In this document: piece by piece, positions 1-8,427 of the stretch
Numbering within the stretch: position 1 is the stretch's first letter
How the letters are laid out: each line of letters starts with the position of its first letter
From: Trinickia soli
GTDB lineage: Bacteria; Pseudomonadota; Gammaproteobacteria; Burkholderiales; Burkholderiaceae
Length of the DNA: 64,000 nucleotides
Reading direction: 5' to 3'
Assembly: GCF_002879855.1 (NCBI RefSeq)
Contig: NZ_PNYB01000026.1
Span: 1 to 64,000 of the forward strand
Program-made: the position numbers and the translations under genes
Notes under the pieces: model-generated
What the model was told of the DNA's origin: nothing
Seen by the model: the letters and a program-made list of their open reading frames with translations, nothing else
Database searches by the model: none

Positions 1-52
1 TCACCCGTTGCCGCTCTCGTTCCTTCGCGCTCATCGACACTAGCCCTTCCAC
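1..52 (-). CDS. Transposase N-terminus (partial, runs off window)
   Basis: A minus-strand frame starts at GTG 52, preceded by a GAGGGGG ribosome binding site, with an alternative ATG at 34. It encodes VEGLVSMSAKERERQRV before the window edge. This start resembles ISNCY-family transposases, which open with a short leader followed by an MSxKE-type helix-turn-helix region. Only 17 residues are visible, so the assignment rests on this N-terminus together with the IS-like terminal repeat just upstream. Whether the gene is intact cannot be judged here. Confidence 0.5.
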   Translation of the reverse strand, partial: MEGLVSMSAKERERQRV

Positions 53-126
53 CGTGCCGCCCCCTCACGAACCAAAAGGGGACATTTGTACTTTGTTGGA
101 AGGGGACATTACGACTTTGGGCTAAC
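1..126 (-). mobile_element. Terminal part of an insertion sequence, probable ISNCY family
   Basis: Only one end of the element is inside the window. The segment at 74-126 holds two tandem variants of an AAGGGGACATT...CTTTG motif (about 76-97 and 99-120) and ends in GGGCTAACA, which looks like the terminal inverted repeat with an internal repeat. On the minus strand it is followed by a good ribosome binding site and the start of a transposase-like frame. From memory, Burkholderia ISNCY elements combine AATGTCCCC-type ends with a transposase beginning in this way. The family is inferred, since no other end or target duplication can be seen. Confidence 0.6.
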
Positions 127-313
127 AATTTTTGTCTCCTGATTGTCTAAATGCTGCGACGCAGCTATATTCGCTGCCTGTGGGCCTGCCCGCGCACGCT
201 GACAGAGAAAGATACCGAAAGACCGCCGGCCGAGGCGGCCGATAAGACCGGAGTCGGGGGTATGCAATGTAAGCCCTGTGCCTGCGTTGTCCTGGATAGA
301 AGCTGGAGCCCAC

Positions 314-874
314 ATGACCCATGCCCGAATTCGCCGGCCACGCGACGTGCAGCCGGCTTCGACGCGCAGAGAATTTGTACTGGGCGCATCGGCCTGCGCT
401 GCGGCGTTGGCCGTGACGGCCACGATCGGGTTGCCGTTCGCTTCGCAACGCGCATTCGCGTTTACGCCGCCGGCCGGCGGCGGGCTCGATGCTTTCACGG
501 CGCTTTCCAAACAATTGACCGGGCGCGCGGCGCTCGACGCGACGCTCGCCTCGCGCATTTACGACGCATTGAGCAAAGCCGACAGCGCGTTCGTCGCCGA
601 TGTCGCCGCGCTCAACACCTGGCTCAAGACCCACGGCGGCGTGCCGAGCGATACGGTGACAGCCGCGCTGGCAAGCGAGGACGCGCGTTTGTCGAAGACG
701 GTCGGACACATCGTGCGCGCCTGGTACCTCGGCCTCGTCGGCGAGTTGCCGACAGTCCAGGTGCTCGCTTACGAACACGCGTTGATGTTCGATCCGGTGA
801 ACGACGTGCTCACAATTCCTTCGTATTGCCGCGACGTGCCGTACTACTGGGCCTCCAAACCGACTGTCGCGTAA
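314..874 (+). CDS. Sugar dehydrogenase complex small (gamma) subunit, Tat-exported
   Basis: A 186-residue protein with a twin-arginine signal near residues 19-45 (STRREFVLGAS followed by a hydrophobic Ala/Val stretch). It matches the small subunit of FAD-dependent glucose/sorbitol dehydrogenases. In Burkholderia FAD-GDH the gamma subunit acts as a folding and hitchhiker chaperone, carrying the leaderless catalytic subunit through the Tat system. The conserved C-terminal region includes RAWYLG and the YEHALMFDPV segment. ATG 314 was chosen because it places the RR motif close to the N-terminus; an in-frame ATG at 278 would add 12 residues. It is the first gene of the three-gene dehydrogenase operon. 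Confidence 0.85.
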   Translation: MTHARIRRPRDVQPASTRREFVLGASACAAALAVTATIGLPFASQRAFAFTPPAGGGLDAFTALSKQLTGRAALDATLASRIYDALSKADSAFVADVAALNTWLKTHGGVPSDTVTAALASEDARLSKTVGHIVRAWYLGLVGELPTVQVLAYEHALMFDPVNDVLTIPSYCRDVPYYWASKPTVA

Positions 875-984
875 CGTGACTGCCCCGCGCGGGCGCGGTG
901 GCGACTCGGCAGGCTCGCGAATGGCTCGCTACGCGGTCCGCGCATTTGCAACAGAAGCAGAACAACGAATCAGGCGAAGCGTTT

Positions 985-2586
985 ATGGCAAACAACCCCT
1001 CGGCCGACGTCGTCGTGGTCGGTTCGGGCGTGGCGGGCAGTCTCGTCGCGCATCAGCTTGCATTGGCGGGCGCCTCGGTCATCCTGCTCGAGGCCGGGCC
1101 GCGCATCCCGCGCTGGCAGATCGTCGAAAATTTCCGCAATTCGCCGGCCAAGGACGACTTCGCGACGCCGTATCCGTCGATGCCCTACGCGCCGCATCCC
1201 GAATACTCGCCAGAAAACGGCTATCTGATCCAAAAGGGCGACTATCCGTACAACTCGCAGTACCTTCGTCTCGTCGGCGGAACGACGTGGCACTGGGCCG
1301 CCGCCGCCTGGCGCCTGCTGCCTTCGGATTTCAAGCTGAAGACGACTTACGGGGTCGGCCGCGATTGGCCGTTTCCGTACGAAGCGCTCGAGCCCTGGTA
1401 CTACGCGGCCGAGGTTGAGCTTGGCGTGTCCGGGCCGGACAACGCGATCGATCTGGGTTCGCCGCGCTCGAAGCCCTACCCGATGGCGCAACTGCCGCTG
1501 TCGTACATGGACGCTCGTTTCAGCGAAGTGCTGAACGCGAACGGCTTCAAGGTGGTGCCCGAACCGGTCGCGCGCAACAGCCGTCCGTACGACGAGCGGC
1601 CCACGTGTTGCGGCAACAACAACTGCATGCCGATCTGCCCGATTGGGGCCATGTACAACGGCATCGTGCATGCGGAGAAGGCGGAGCAGGCCGGTGCGAC
1701 GCTGATCCCGCAAGCGGTGGTCTATCGCATCGAGGCCGACGACAAGGGGCTCATCTCGGCTGTCCATTACAAGAACGCATCGGGCGGCACGACGCGTGTG
1801 ACGGGCAAGCTGTTCGTGCTTGCCGCGAACGGCATTGAAACGCCGAAGCTGATGCTGATGTCGACATCAAGCAAATTCCCCCACGGCATCGGCAATCGTT
1901 CCGACCAGGTCGGGCGCAATCTGATGGACCATCCGGGCACGGGCGTGAGCTTCCTGGCGAACGAAGCGCTGTGGCCCGGGCGCGGGCCGATGGAGATGAC
2001 GTCGATCGTCAACTTCCGCGATGGGGCGTTTCGTTCCGACTATGCATCGAAGAAACTGCATCTGTCGAACGGCGTGCCGACGATGTCGATCACGGCGGCG
2101 CTCATCGACAAGGGCGTGACGGGCGCCGAGCTCGACCGGCAGATCCGCGACCGCGCGGCTCGCACACTGACGATCAACAGCTTCCACGAGCACCTGCCCG
2201 AACCGCAGAACCGGATCGTGCCGTCAGCGGACCACAAAGATGCGCTGGGCATCCCGCACCCCGAGATCCACTACTCGATCAACGACTATGTGAAGAAGAG
2301 CGCGGCGAACACACACGAACTCTATGCGCAGATCGCGAGTATGTTCGGTGGCCAGGAGGTCAGCTTCGACGATCGCTTCGCCCCGAACAATCACATCATG
2401 GGCACGACGATCATGGGCACGGACCCGACGGACTCGGTCGTCGACGCCGAATGCCGGACGCACGACCACCCGAACCTGTTCCTCGCGACGAGCGGCGTGA
2501 TGCCGACCGCCGCCTCGGTCAATTGCACGTTGACGATCGCGGCGCTGGCGCTGCGGCTCGCCGATAAGCTCAAGCATGAGCTCTGA
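985..2586 (+). CDS. GMC family FAD-dependent sugar dehydrogenase, catalytic (alpha) subunit
   Basis: A 533-residue GMC oxidoreductase. The N-terminal Rossmann motif VVVVGSGVAGS (about residues 9-19) binds FAD. A cysteine-rich stretch, CCGNNNCMPICP (about 207-218), matches the [3Fe-4S] cluster site of Burkholderia FAD-glucose dehydrogenase. The expected catalytic His/Asn pair is present at about His470 (NHIMGTT) and Asn513 (AASVNC). The enzyme would oxidise the anomeric carbon of an aldose, or a polyol, in the periplasm and pass electrons through the cluster to the cytochrome encoded next. It has no signal peptide of its own, consistent with Tat hitchhiking on the small subunit. ATG 985 is preferred over 898 because it starts just before the Rossmann fold. 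The exact substrate cannot be read from sequence. Confidence 0.9.
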   Translation: MANNPSADVVVVGSGVAGSLVAHQLALAGASVILLEAGPRIPRWQIVENFRNSPAKDDFATPYPSMPYAPHPEYSPENGYLIQKGDYPYNSQYLRLVGGTTWHWAAAAWRLLPSDFKLKTTYGVGRDWPFPYEALEPWYYAAEVELGVSGPDNAIDLGSPRSKPYPMAQLPLSYMDARFSEVLNANGFKVVPEPVARNSRPYDERPTCCGNNNCMPICPIGAMYNGIVHAEKAEQAGATLIPQAVVYRIEADDKGLISAVHYKNASGGTTRVTGKLFVLAANGIETPKLMLMSTSSKFPHGIGNRSDQVGRNLMDHPGTGVSFLANEALWPGRGPMEMTSIVNFRDGAFRSDYASKKLHLSNGVPTMSITAALIDKGVTGAELDRQIRDRAARTLTINSFHEHLPEPQNRIVPSADHKDALGIPHPEIHYSINDYVKKSAANTHELYAQIASMFGGQEVSFDDRFAPNNHIMGTTIMGTDPTDSVVDAECRTHDHPNLFLATSGVMPTAASVNCTLTIAALALRLADKLKHEL

Positions 2587-2601
2587 TTGCACGATGACCC
2601 G

Positions 2602-4299
2602 ATGAAACTTCCGATGACGAATCAACACCCGGGTTCCGACGCGAGCACCTCGCACTTCGACGCGCAGTCTCATCGCGTGGGACATCGCCCGCTGCGGATG
2701 GCCGGTTTTGCGGCCGCCTTCTCGATGTTCGCTTTGTATCTTGCCTGGCATGCGTCGGCCGACAGCGAAACGTCGTCGGCCGACGAAATACCCGTCTCCC
2801 TTGCGCGCGCGCAAGGCGGCAGTGAAGTCGCGACGGCCGGTGCGAGCGGCACGAGCGGCACGACGGCGCAGAACGCGATGAGCGCAGCGTCTTCGACGAA
2901 TGCTTCGGCTGTGCTCAATGCCCCGGCCGTGCCGACCGCCTCTACACCGGCAACGGCGCCGAGCTTGTCGTCCATGGCGAGCGCGGCCTCTTCTGCCACG
3001 GCAGCCGCCTCCGCAGCCTCCGCCAACGGGACGGTGGCTTCAGCCCCGGCGGGGCCCGGGGGCGGCGCTGACGAGGCGGCCGCATCGGCCGCGCTGACGG
3101 ACGCAAACAGCACCGATCTCGTCAAGCGTGGCGAATACCTTGCGCGAGTCGGCGATTGCATCGCCTGCCACACGGCGGACAAGAGCCGTCCGTTCGCGGG
3201 CGGTGTGCCGATCGGCACGCCGTTCGGGACCTTGTACACGCCGAACATCACGCCCGATCCCGACACGGGTATCGGCCGTTGGACCGACGCCGATTTTCTG
3301 CGGGCCATGCAGGAAGGCGTCGGCAAAGCCGGCCAGCATTTGTATCCCGCGTTCCCATATCCCGAATACACGCGCGTGGCCGAACGCGACCTGCTGGCGA
3401 TTCGCGCCTATCTGAACACGGTGACGCCGATCCGCTATACGCCGCCGCGCAACAACCTGAACTTCCCGTTCAACCAACGCTGGCTGATGTGGTTCTGGAA
3501 GCTGTTCAATTTCCGCCAAGGGCGCTTCGTGCCCGACCCGAAGCAAAGCCCGCAGTGGAATCGGGGGGCTTATCTCGTCGAAGGGCTGGCCCATTGCGAG
3601 GAATGCCATACGCCGCGCAACCTGATGCAGGGCCTCAGATCGAGCGATCGCTTCGGGGGTGAAAAGCAGGCCGGATGGCACGCATTCAACGTCACGGCCG
3701 ACAAAGCGGGCGGCATCGGCAATTGGAGCGACGACGACATCGAGCACTATCTGGCCACGGGCGTGGCGGCCGGTCGGGCGAATGCGGCGGGGCCGATGGC
3801 CGACGTCGTGGCTGACAGCACGCAATATCTGTCGCCCGACGACTTGCGGGCGATTCGCATCTACCTGCGCTCGCTGCCCCCGGTCTCCGGCGGACAAATG
3901 CATGCGCGCGATCAATGGGGGCGGCCGGCCGACGACGTGAAGCGCTTGCGCGGCGCCCGCGTGACGGGCGTCGACGGTGCGCAATTGTTCCTGGCCAACT
4001 GCGCGAGTTGTCACAATTGGACGGGGCAGGGCGTAGGCGGCACGGCGCCGCTTGCCTACCCTTCGCTGATCCATAACAGCACCGTCGGTTCACCCGATGC
4101 CGGTAACCTGGTGATGGTGATCCTGCACGGCGTGAATCGTCAGACGAAAGATGCCGACGTGCTGATGCCGGCCTTCGGCGGCGAGTTGAACGACGACCAG
4201 ATTGCGGCGCTCGCGAACTATGTGACTCAGCGCTTCGGGAACCCAAAGGCGACGGTGACGGCCGGCGACATTGCCAGACTGCGCAAGCGCGCGCAGTAG
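2602..4299 (+). CDS. Tri-heme cytochrome c (beta) subunit of the sugar dehydrogenase
   Basis: About 565 residues with three c-type heme motifs: CIACH (about residue 186), CEECH (about 332) and CASCH (about 467). An N-terminal hydrophobic segment (AGFAAAFSMFALYLAW) serves as signal or anchor. An unusually long Ala/Ser/Thr-rich linker covers roughly residues 60-165, before the first heme domain. It is the electron-transfer and membrane-anchoring subunit of FAD-GDH and fructose dehydrogenase-like complexes, passing electrons to quinone or the terminal oxidase. It begins just after the alpha subunit stop; TTG 2587 and ATG 2614 are alternative starts. The linker is longer than I would expect and may be strain-variable. 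Confidence 0.88.
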   Translation: MKLPMTNQHPGSDASTSHFDAQSHRVGHRPLRMAGFAAAFSMFALYLAWHASADSETSSADEIPVSLARAQGGSEVATAGASGTSGTTAQNAMSAASSTNASAVLNAPAVPTASTPATAPSLSSMASAASSATAAASAASANGTVASAPAGPGGGADEAAASAALTDANSTDLVKRGEYLARVGDCIACHTADKSRPFAGGVPIGTPFGTLYTPNITPDPDTGIGRWTDADFLRAMQEGVGKAGQHLYPAFPYPEYTRVAERDLLAIRAYLNTVTPIRYTPPRNNLNFPFNQRWLMWFWKLFNFRQGRFVPDPKQSPQWNRGAYLVEGLAHCEECHTPRNLMQGLRSSDRFGGEKQAGWHAFNVTADKAGGIGNWSDDDIEHYLATGVAAGRANAAGPMADVVADSTQYLSPDDLRAIRIYLRSLPPVSGGQMHARDQWGRPADDVKRLRGARVTGVDGAQLFLANCASCHNWTGQGVGGTAPLAYPSLIHNSTVGSPDAGNLVMVILHGVNRQTKDADVLMPAFGGELNDDQIAALANYVTQRFGNPKATVTAGDIARLRKRAQ

Positions 4300-4300
4300 C

Positions 4301-4376
4301 GGTACCGATGCACGTATCGATGCCTGTACCGATGTCGATACCCATAGCGATACCTACCCCGATGTCCACCCCGCAC
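4301..4376. repeat. Degenerate ACCGATG/CGATA-type hexamer repeat
   Basis: The 76 bp between the cytochrome gene and the phosphatase gene are made of imperfect 6-12 bp units (variants of ACCGATGC, ATCGATGCC, ACCGATGTC, GATACC). No gene, terminator hairpin or clear promoter was recognised. It looks like a slipped, degenerating short tandem repeat. Confidence 0.6.
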
Positions 4377-4377
4377 T

Positions 4378-5133
4378 ATGATTGCCCGTATGGACACAAG
4401 ACGCGAGGCTTCTCCGATCGTTTGCCGGCATGCGGCCAATACGGCCGGCCGCGACTTCGTCGTGGGCGATCTGCACGGTTGCGTCGACGCGCTACGTTAC
4501 CTGCTGCGCGAGATCGTGTTCGATCCCGCGTGCGACCGTCTGTTCTCCGTTGGCGATCTGATCGATCGCGGTAGGCACTCGCGGCAGGCGCTCGCGCTGC
4601 TCGACAAGCCTTGGTTCTTCCCTGTGCTCGGCAACCATGAAGAAGCGCTATGCCTCGTCGCTGAAGGCCTGATGCGGCAAAGTGCCTGGAATTCGCTGGG
4701 CGGCGAATGGGCGCAGGCGGTGCCTGAGCCGGTTTTGCAGGCTTATGCGGCGCGTCTGCGGACGTTGCCGCTCGTGCGTGTCGTCGGCAGCGGATCGCGT
4801 CGCTTCAATGTCCTGCATGCGGAGTTTTTCGGCGATGATGCCGCGCTCGATGCGGGCGACTTCAGCGAGCGTGTGCGTCAGCAAATGTTATGGGGGCGCG
4901 AGCTTGCCCTGGGCGGCGGCGTCGCGCAGCGCCAAGCGGGGCTGTCGCCGACCTACTGCGGCCACACGCCGATGCAGGAGGTCGGCCGCATCGGCGCGCA
5001 GATCTTCATCGATACCGGCGCATTCGCGGCGACGGGCAAGCTGACAGTCGTCGAGGCGCTGACTTCGCGAACATGGTCGATCTCGGTTGCGCAGGCGCTG
5101 TTCGAGGGCGCCGACCAGATGTCGCTGCCCTGA
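4378..5133 (+). CDS. PPP-family metallophosphoesterase (serine/threonine protein phosphatase-like)
   Basis: A 251-residue protein with the three phosphoesterase signatures in order: GDLHG (about residue 31), GDLIDRG (about 60) and GNHE (about 85). These provide the His, Asp and Asn ligands of the di-metal centre. A later GHTPM (about 198) supplies another metal-ligand His. The layout matches bacterial PrpA/PphA and lambda-type phosphatases, which act on phosphoproteins or small phosphate esters in the cytoplasm. ATG 4387 is an alternative start. It stands alone between the dehydrogenase operon and a convergent toxin-antitoxin pair, so the substrate is unknown. Confidence 0.85.
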   Translation: MIARMDTRREASPIVCRHAANTAGRDFVVGDLHGCVDALRYLLREIVFDPACDRLFSVGDLIDRGRHSRQALALLDKPWFFPVLGNHEEALCLVAEGLMRQSAWNSLGGEWAQAVPEPVLQAYAARLRTLPLVRVVGSGSRRFNVLHAEFFGDDAALDAGDFSERVRQQMLWGRELALGGGVAQRQAGLSPTYCGHTPMQEVGRIGAQIFIDTGAFAATGKLTVVEALTSRTWSISVAQALFEGADQMSLP

Positions 5134-5149
5134 AATTGCCGTGGCGGGT

Positions 5150-5860
5150 TCAGCCGATCTGATTCAACTCGAAGACGCTGTCGATCGCACTGCCGTTCCA
5201 GTTGTATTCCAAATAGGCGGCATGTCGACAATCACGCAATAACGTCGTCCTGAACGCGGCCAGGCACTCCCCCTCTGAATCGCGCACGGACGGATAAACG
5301 ATCCCTGCCGCGCCTGCTTCCCGGAGTTGCCGGCCGAGCGCCTGGCCGGCCGAATAGTCCGTTGGAGAGAGGACGGCGGCGTCGAGCGCCGGATCGTTGC
5401 GCAGATCGATCGTCTCGCCGCGCGCGCGAACCGTATAGAGCCGCATCTGCTGACGCAGCGGCGGTTCCTTCGTTGCGGCGAGAAACAGCGTGGCGTGGTA
5501 GCGCGTTTCGGCGACCGCGGTGCGGGCCTCGCGTGCGCAATAGAAGATGCCGTAACTACCATCCGAAAAGCGACTACCGAGCGGATTCAGGTGCGTGAAC
5601 GCGGCCATGATCGGCCCGCAGCCGGGGCCGAAGCAGCGCTCCTCGGCCGGGACGAGATCGAGCTCACCCACTTCCGTGCGCAAACGGTCGTTCGTCATGG
5701 CTTCGAGCGCATAGAGGGCGTCGAAGTCTTCCGACGACGCCACGCGATCGAACAGATTCACAGCCGGAAACCGGGTTGGGATGACGCGGTACGCCGGCGA
5801 CCAATCGATGTGGGCGAGCCGTGCGGGCAATGGACGGTTTTCGGCCTTCGTCACGCCCAT
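5150..5860 (-). CDS. RES-domain toxin (NAD+-degrading)
   Basis: A 236-residue RES family protein. The residues that name the fold are visible: Arg in AYRVIPTRFP (about residue 25), Glu in AVAETRYH (about 117) and Ser in YPSVRDSEGEC (about 190). Characterised RES toxins such as MbcT deplete NAD+ by phosphorolysis or hydrolysis and are held inactive by an Xre/MbcA partner. Its start overlaps the end of the antitoxin gene by 10 bp, the usual coupled arrangement with the antitoxin first. The gene is full length with no visible damage. Confidence 0.88.
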   Translation of the reverse strand: MGVTKAENRPLPARLAHIDWSPAYRVIPTRFPAVNLFDRVASSEDFDALYALEAMTNDRLRTEVGELDLVPAEERCFGPGCGPIMAAFTHLNPLGSRFSDGSYGIFYCAREARTAVAETRYHATLFLAATKEPPLRQQMRLYTVRARGETIDLRNDPALDAAVLSPTDYSAGQALGRQLREAGAAGIVYPSVRDSEGECLAAFRTTLLRDCRHAAYLEYNWNGSAIDSVFELNQIG

Positions 5861-6300
5861 CCGCCTCGCATGGCGTCGAGGTATTGGCGCACGGCGACGA
5901 GATCGCTGACATTGCCGGCCAGCATGCGATCGAGCGCGCTCGATCCGCCGAACGGCGCGGCGCTGTTCGGCCGTTTGACCCAGGCGTCCGCGGCCGCAGG
6001 CTCCGGCAACAGAATCTGCAATGCCTTATAGACGCCGAGCAGCAGCGACAGACGCTCGAGCGTATCGCGCGAGAGGCGCGCAGACTCAGGCGCCGCCTTC
6101 CATTTGAAAAAAGTCGAACGGCCCGGCGAGCCAAGCAGCACGATCTGCTCGTCGATGGCGAGACCCCAATCGCGCGCGATGTTGAAGAACGCCCGGAGCC
6201 CGGCCGCGGACATGTCCGCAATCGACGGAGCGGCGCCGTGCGAAGGCCTTCGGGCGCGCGCGGAGGCTGACGACAGATGATGAACGGCGGCGGGCGACAT
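5851..6300 (-). CDS. MbcA/ParS/Xre-type antitoxin
   Basis: A 149-residue protein matching antitoxins that pair with RES toxins. It has an N-terminal Xre-like helix-turn-helix (about residues 40-100) and a C-terminal DUF2384 region, with VRQYLDAMRGG-type residues near the end that would enter the toxin active site. It is co-directional with and overlaps the toxin gene. The stretch immediately upstream contains paired inverted repeats, consistent with autoregulation. The first 30 or so residues are low complexity, so an internal start such as the ATG encoding MSAAGL is possible. Confidence 0.85.
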   Translation of the reverse strand: MSPAAVHHLSSASARARRPSHGAAPSIADMSAAGLRAFFNIARDWGLAIDEQIVLLGSPGRSTFFKWKAAPESARLSRDTLERLSLLLGVYKALQILLPEPAAADAWVKRPNSAAPFGGSSALDRMLAGNVSDLVAVRQYLDAMRGGWA

Positions 6301-6301
6301 G

Positions 6302-6352
6302 ATTAATCTCTATTTGAACCACAAGTCGATGTTAGTCTATTTGTGGATTAAT
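6302..6352. promoter_or_regulatory. Candidate operator of the RES/Xre toxin-antitoxin operon
   Basis: Directly upstream of the antitoxin start lies a nested symmetric structure: ATTAAT (6302-6307), CCACAA (6319-6324), TTGTGG (6341-6346), ATTAAT (6347-6352). The inner CCACAA/TTGTGG arms are exact inverted repeats in an AT-rich stretch that stands out from its GC-rich surroundings. This is the expected place for the antitoxin or antitoxin-toxin complex to bind and repress. Binding is inferred from position and symmetry only. Confidence 0.5.
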
Positions 6353-6506
6353 GCAAGGTCATCGTTGCCGTGACGCCCAAAAGCGTGCATGGAAACGGTG
6401 CCCCACAGCTTGCGCGCCCGCTGCAACGCGGGGCGACCTGCGTTAAGATTGGCGCACTGCGCTGCGATGGCGCCCTTTTTTATTCAGATGGCTGGAGCCA
6501 GAAGCG

Positions 6507-6953
6507 ATGACGGTGACGATACGCAGAATCGAAGCGCGCGACGAAGCGCGGTGGCGTGAGCTGTGGGACGGTTACACGCGTTTTTACGAACGCGAGCCTT
6601 CCGAGCCGGTCACGCAGCATGCGTGGTCGCGTATCCTCGATGACCGCTCGGCCGTCTACGCGATCGTTGCCGAACGCGATGGCGAAGTGATCGGCATTGC
6701 GCACTACGTCATTCACGAAAGCACATCGTTGCTGGCGCCCGTCTGCTATTTGCAGGATCTCTTTGTCGATCCGGCGGTCCGTGCCGGCGGGGTCGGCCGG
6801 CAGTTGATCGATTGGCTCCTCGAAGAGGCGAAGGCGCAAGGCTGGTCGCGCCTTTACTGGACCACGAAGGAAAACAACTATCGCGCACGCGGGCTTTATG
6901 ACAGCTACACGCCGCGCAGCGAGTTCGTGCAGTATCGGATCGACATTCGCTGA
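6507..6953 (+). CDS. GNAT family N-acetyltransferase
   Basis: A 148-residue acetyltransferase of the GNAT fold. The acetyl-CoA binding motif A is seen as LQDLFVDPAVRAGGVGRQLI (about residues 83-102), with a QxxGxG/A-like turn, followed by the C-terminal YDSYTP and FVQYRI strands. It transfers an acetyl group from acetyl-CoA to an unidentified amine, probably in the cytoplasm. It stands alone, convergent with the lysR-type gene, separated by 16 bp. The substrate cannot be predicted from sequence or context. Confidence 0.85.
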   Translation: MTVTIRRIEARDEARWRELWDGYTRFYEREPSEPVTQHAWSRILDDRSAVYAIVAERDGEVIGIAHYVIHESTSLLAPVCYLQDLFVDPAVRAGGVGRQLIDWLLEEAKAQGWSRLYWTTKENNYRARGLYDSYTPRSEFVQYRIDIR

Positions 6954-6969
6954 GCGCACGCGAGCCGCC

Positions 6970-7848
6970 TCACACCCTCGCGAGAGACTTCGCCAGCAGG
7001 CGCAGCGAATCTGCCGAGCGCGGCTCGCGCACGCGCGAATACATGACGACGTGCGATTCGGGCAGCGGCGGCAAGCCGAACTTCTGACCGACATCGACGA
7101 CGCCGGGCGGCGCGGCGCGCCAAGCGAGCGGGGACAGGGCGAGTCCGGCCGCGATCGCCGCACCGATCGCGGCAATGCCGCCGCCGACGAACGTTTCCTC
7201 CCAATTTACCGAGGCGGCCTGCAACGCGCGCACGGCGGCAGCGCGCACGCCGCAGGGCCCGGAGAGAAAGGCGAGCGGCAACGGTTCGCCTGCCGGCGGC
7301 GCCCAATCGGCGGCTGCGACCCAGACGAGCGGCTCCACGAACAGGGCCTCGCCGTCCCATGCGCCTCCCAAATGCGCCGTGCGCGCCGCGATTTCATCGG
7401 GCTCATGTCGCACGATGACGGCATCGAGGCGCCTCGTGTCGTATTGGCTGACGAGGTCACCCGACGACCCGAGATGCATTTCGACGACAAGGCGCGGATC
7501 GTGCCGATGCAGGCTGGCGACGAGCGGCGCCAGGTTCTGACCGGCGACGTGTTCGCTGAGGCCGACTTTAAGACGCCGTCGCTCGGCGGCGCCAAGCGAG
7601 CCCAGTGCGCGTTCATGGGCGACCAGCAGTTCGCGCGCTGCATCGAGAAATCCGCTGCCTGCGACGGACAAGCGCACCGAACGCGGCGTGCGCTCGAACA
7701 ACGGCTTGCCGAGATGCGCCTCGAGCCGCTTTACCTTGAGACTGACGGCCGATTGCGTCGTGCCGAGGAGATCGGCAGCGCGCGTAAAGCTGCGTAGGTC
7801 GGCAACATGAACGAAAGCACGGACGGCATCGAGGTCGAGCACATTCAT
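6970..7848 (-). CDS. LysR family transcriptional regulator
   Basis: A 292-residue LysR-type regulator. The N-terminal winged helix-turn-helix covers about residues 1-60 (AVRAFVHVADLRSFTRAADL, then TTQSAVSLKVKRLE), followed by a periplasmic-binding-protein-like effector domain. The start at ATG 7848 (MNVLDLDAV) is preferred over 7890, because the upstream extension covers an inverted repeat that is more likely regulatory. It is divergent from a tautomerase gene, so it probably controls that gene and itself. The inducer is unknown. Confidence 0.88.
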   Translation of the reverse strand: MNVLDLDAVRAFVHVADLRSFTRAADLLGTTQSAVSLKVKRLEAHLGKPLFERTPRSVRLSVAGSGFLDAARELLVAHERALGSLGAAERRRLKVGLSEHVAGQNLAPLVASLHRHDPRLVVEMHLGSSGDLVSQYDTRRLDAVIVRHEPDEIAARTAHLGGAWDGEALFVEPLVWVAAADWAPPAGEPLPLAFLSGPCGVRAAAVRALQAASVNWEETFVGGGIAAIGAAIAAGLALSPLAWRAAPPGVVDVGQKFGLPPLPESHVVMYSRVREPRSADSLRLLAKSLARV

Positions 7849-7864
7849 TTCCGTTTGAAATGAT

Positions 7865-7884
7865 AGAAATATAGAGACATTTCT
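7865..7884. promoter_or_regulatory. Candidate LysR-type operator
   Basis: An AGAAAT-N8-ATTTCT inverted repeat lies between the divergent lysR-type and tautomerase genes, just upstream of the chosen regulator start. LysR proteins usually bind dyads with a T-N11-A core in this kind of divergent region. The assignment is based on position and symmetry. Confidence 0.45.
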
Positions 7885-7947
7885 GTTCATTATTACTGAC
7901 GCACGGTATCTTGCCTACACCTCGTTACAAAAACACGGAGAGAAGTC

Positions 7948-8334
7948 ATGCCGCTCGCGAGAATTTCACTGCCTGCCGGCCGATCGGCCGCCTACAAACA
8001 AGCCGTGGCGGACGGCGTGCTACGCGCGCTGGTCGACACATTCAATGTTCCGCAGGACGATCAGTTCATGGTCCTGACCGAGCACAAGGCCGAGGATCTG
8101 ATCTATAACCGGACCTATCTGGGCATCGAGCGCAGCGACGGCTTCGTCATGATCCAGTTGACCGTCAGCAATACGAGACCGTTGGAAAAGAAGCGGGCGC
8201 TCTACCGCCGTATCGTGGAACTGCTGGCGGAGAACCCGGGCGTGCGCAAGGAAGACGTGTTCATCAGCCTGGTCGAGGTGCTGCCGGAGAATTGGTCGTT
8301 CGGCAACGGGGAAGCGCAATACGTTCCGGGCTGA
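7948..8334 (+). CDS. Tautomerase family protein
   Basis: A 128-residue protein of the tautomerase superfamily. The chain opens MPLARI, so after Met removal Pro-1 would be the catalytic base, as in 4-oxalocrotonate tautomerase and MIF-like enzymes. A second beta-alpha-beta unit follows, with VFISLVEVLPENWSFGNG near residues 105-122. These enzymes catalyse keto-enol tautomerisation or related dehalogenation in the cytoplasm. A GGAGAGAAG ribosome binding site precedes the ATG. It is probably controlled by the divergent LysR regulator. The natural substrate is unknown. Confidence 0.85.
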   Translation: MPLARISLPAGRSAAYKQAVADGVLRALVDTFNVPQDDQFMVLTEHKAEDLIYNRTYLGIERSDGFVMIQLTVSNTRPLEKKRALYRRIVELLAENPGVRKEDVFISLVEVLPENWSFGNGEAQYVPG

Positions 8335-8427
8335 GGGGCCGGCCTTCCCCCCGGGGGCAATGCGCGGTTGCCGACGCAATACAGCCATCCCCCGGCCCAG
8401 GCGTGTGTAACATGAAGGTCGCACGTC

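Noticed and set aside
3040..4074. Minus-strand open frame opposite the cytochrome gene
   Set aside because: Arg-rich shadow of the heme protein; the plus strand has three CxxCH motifs and clear family likeness.
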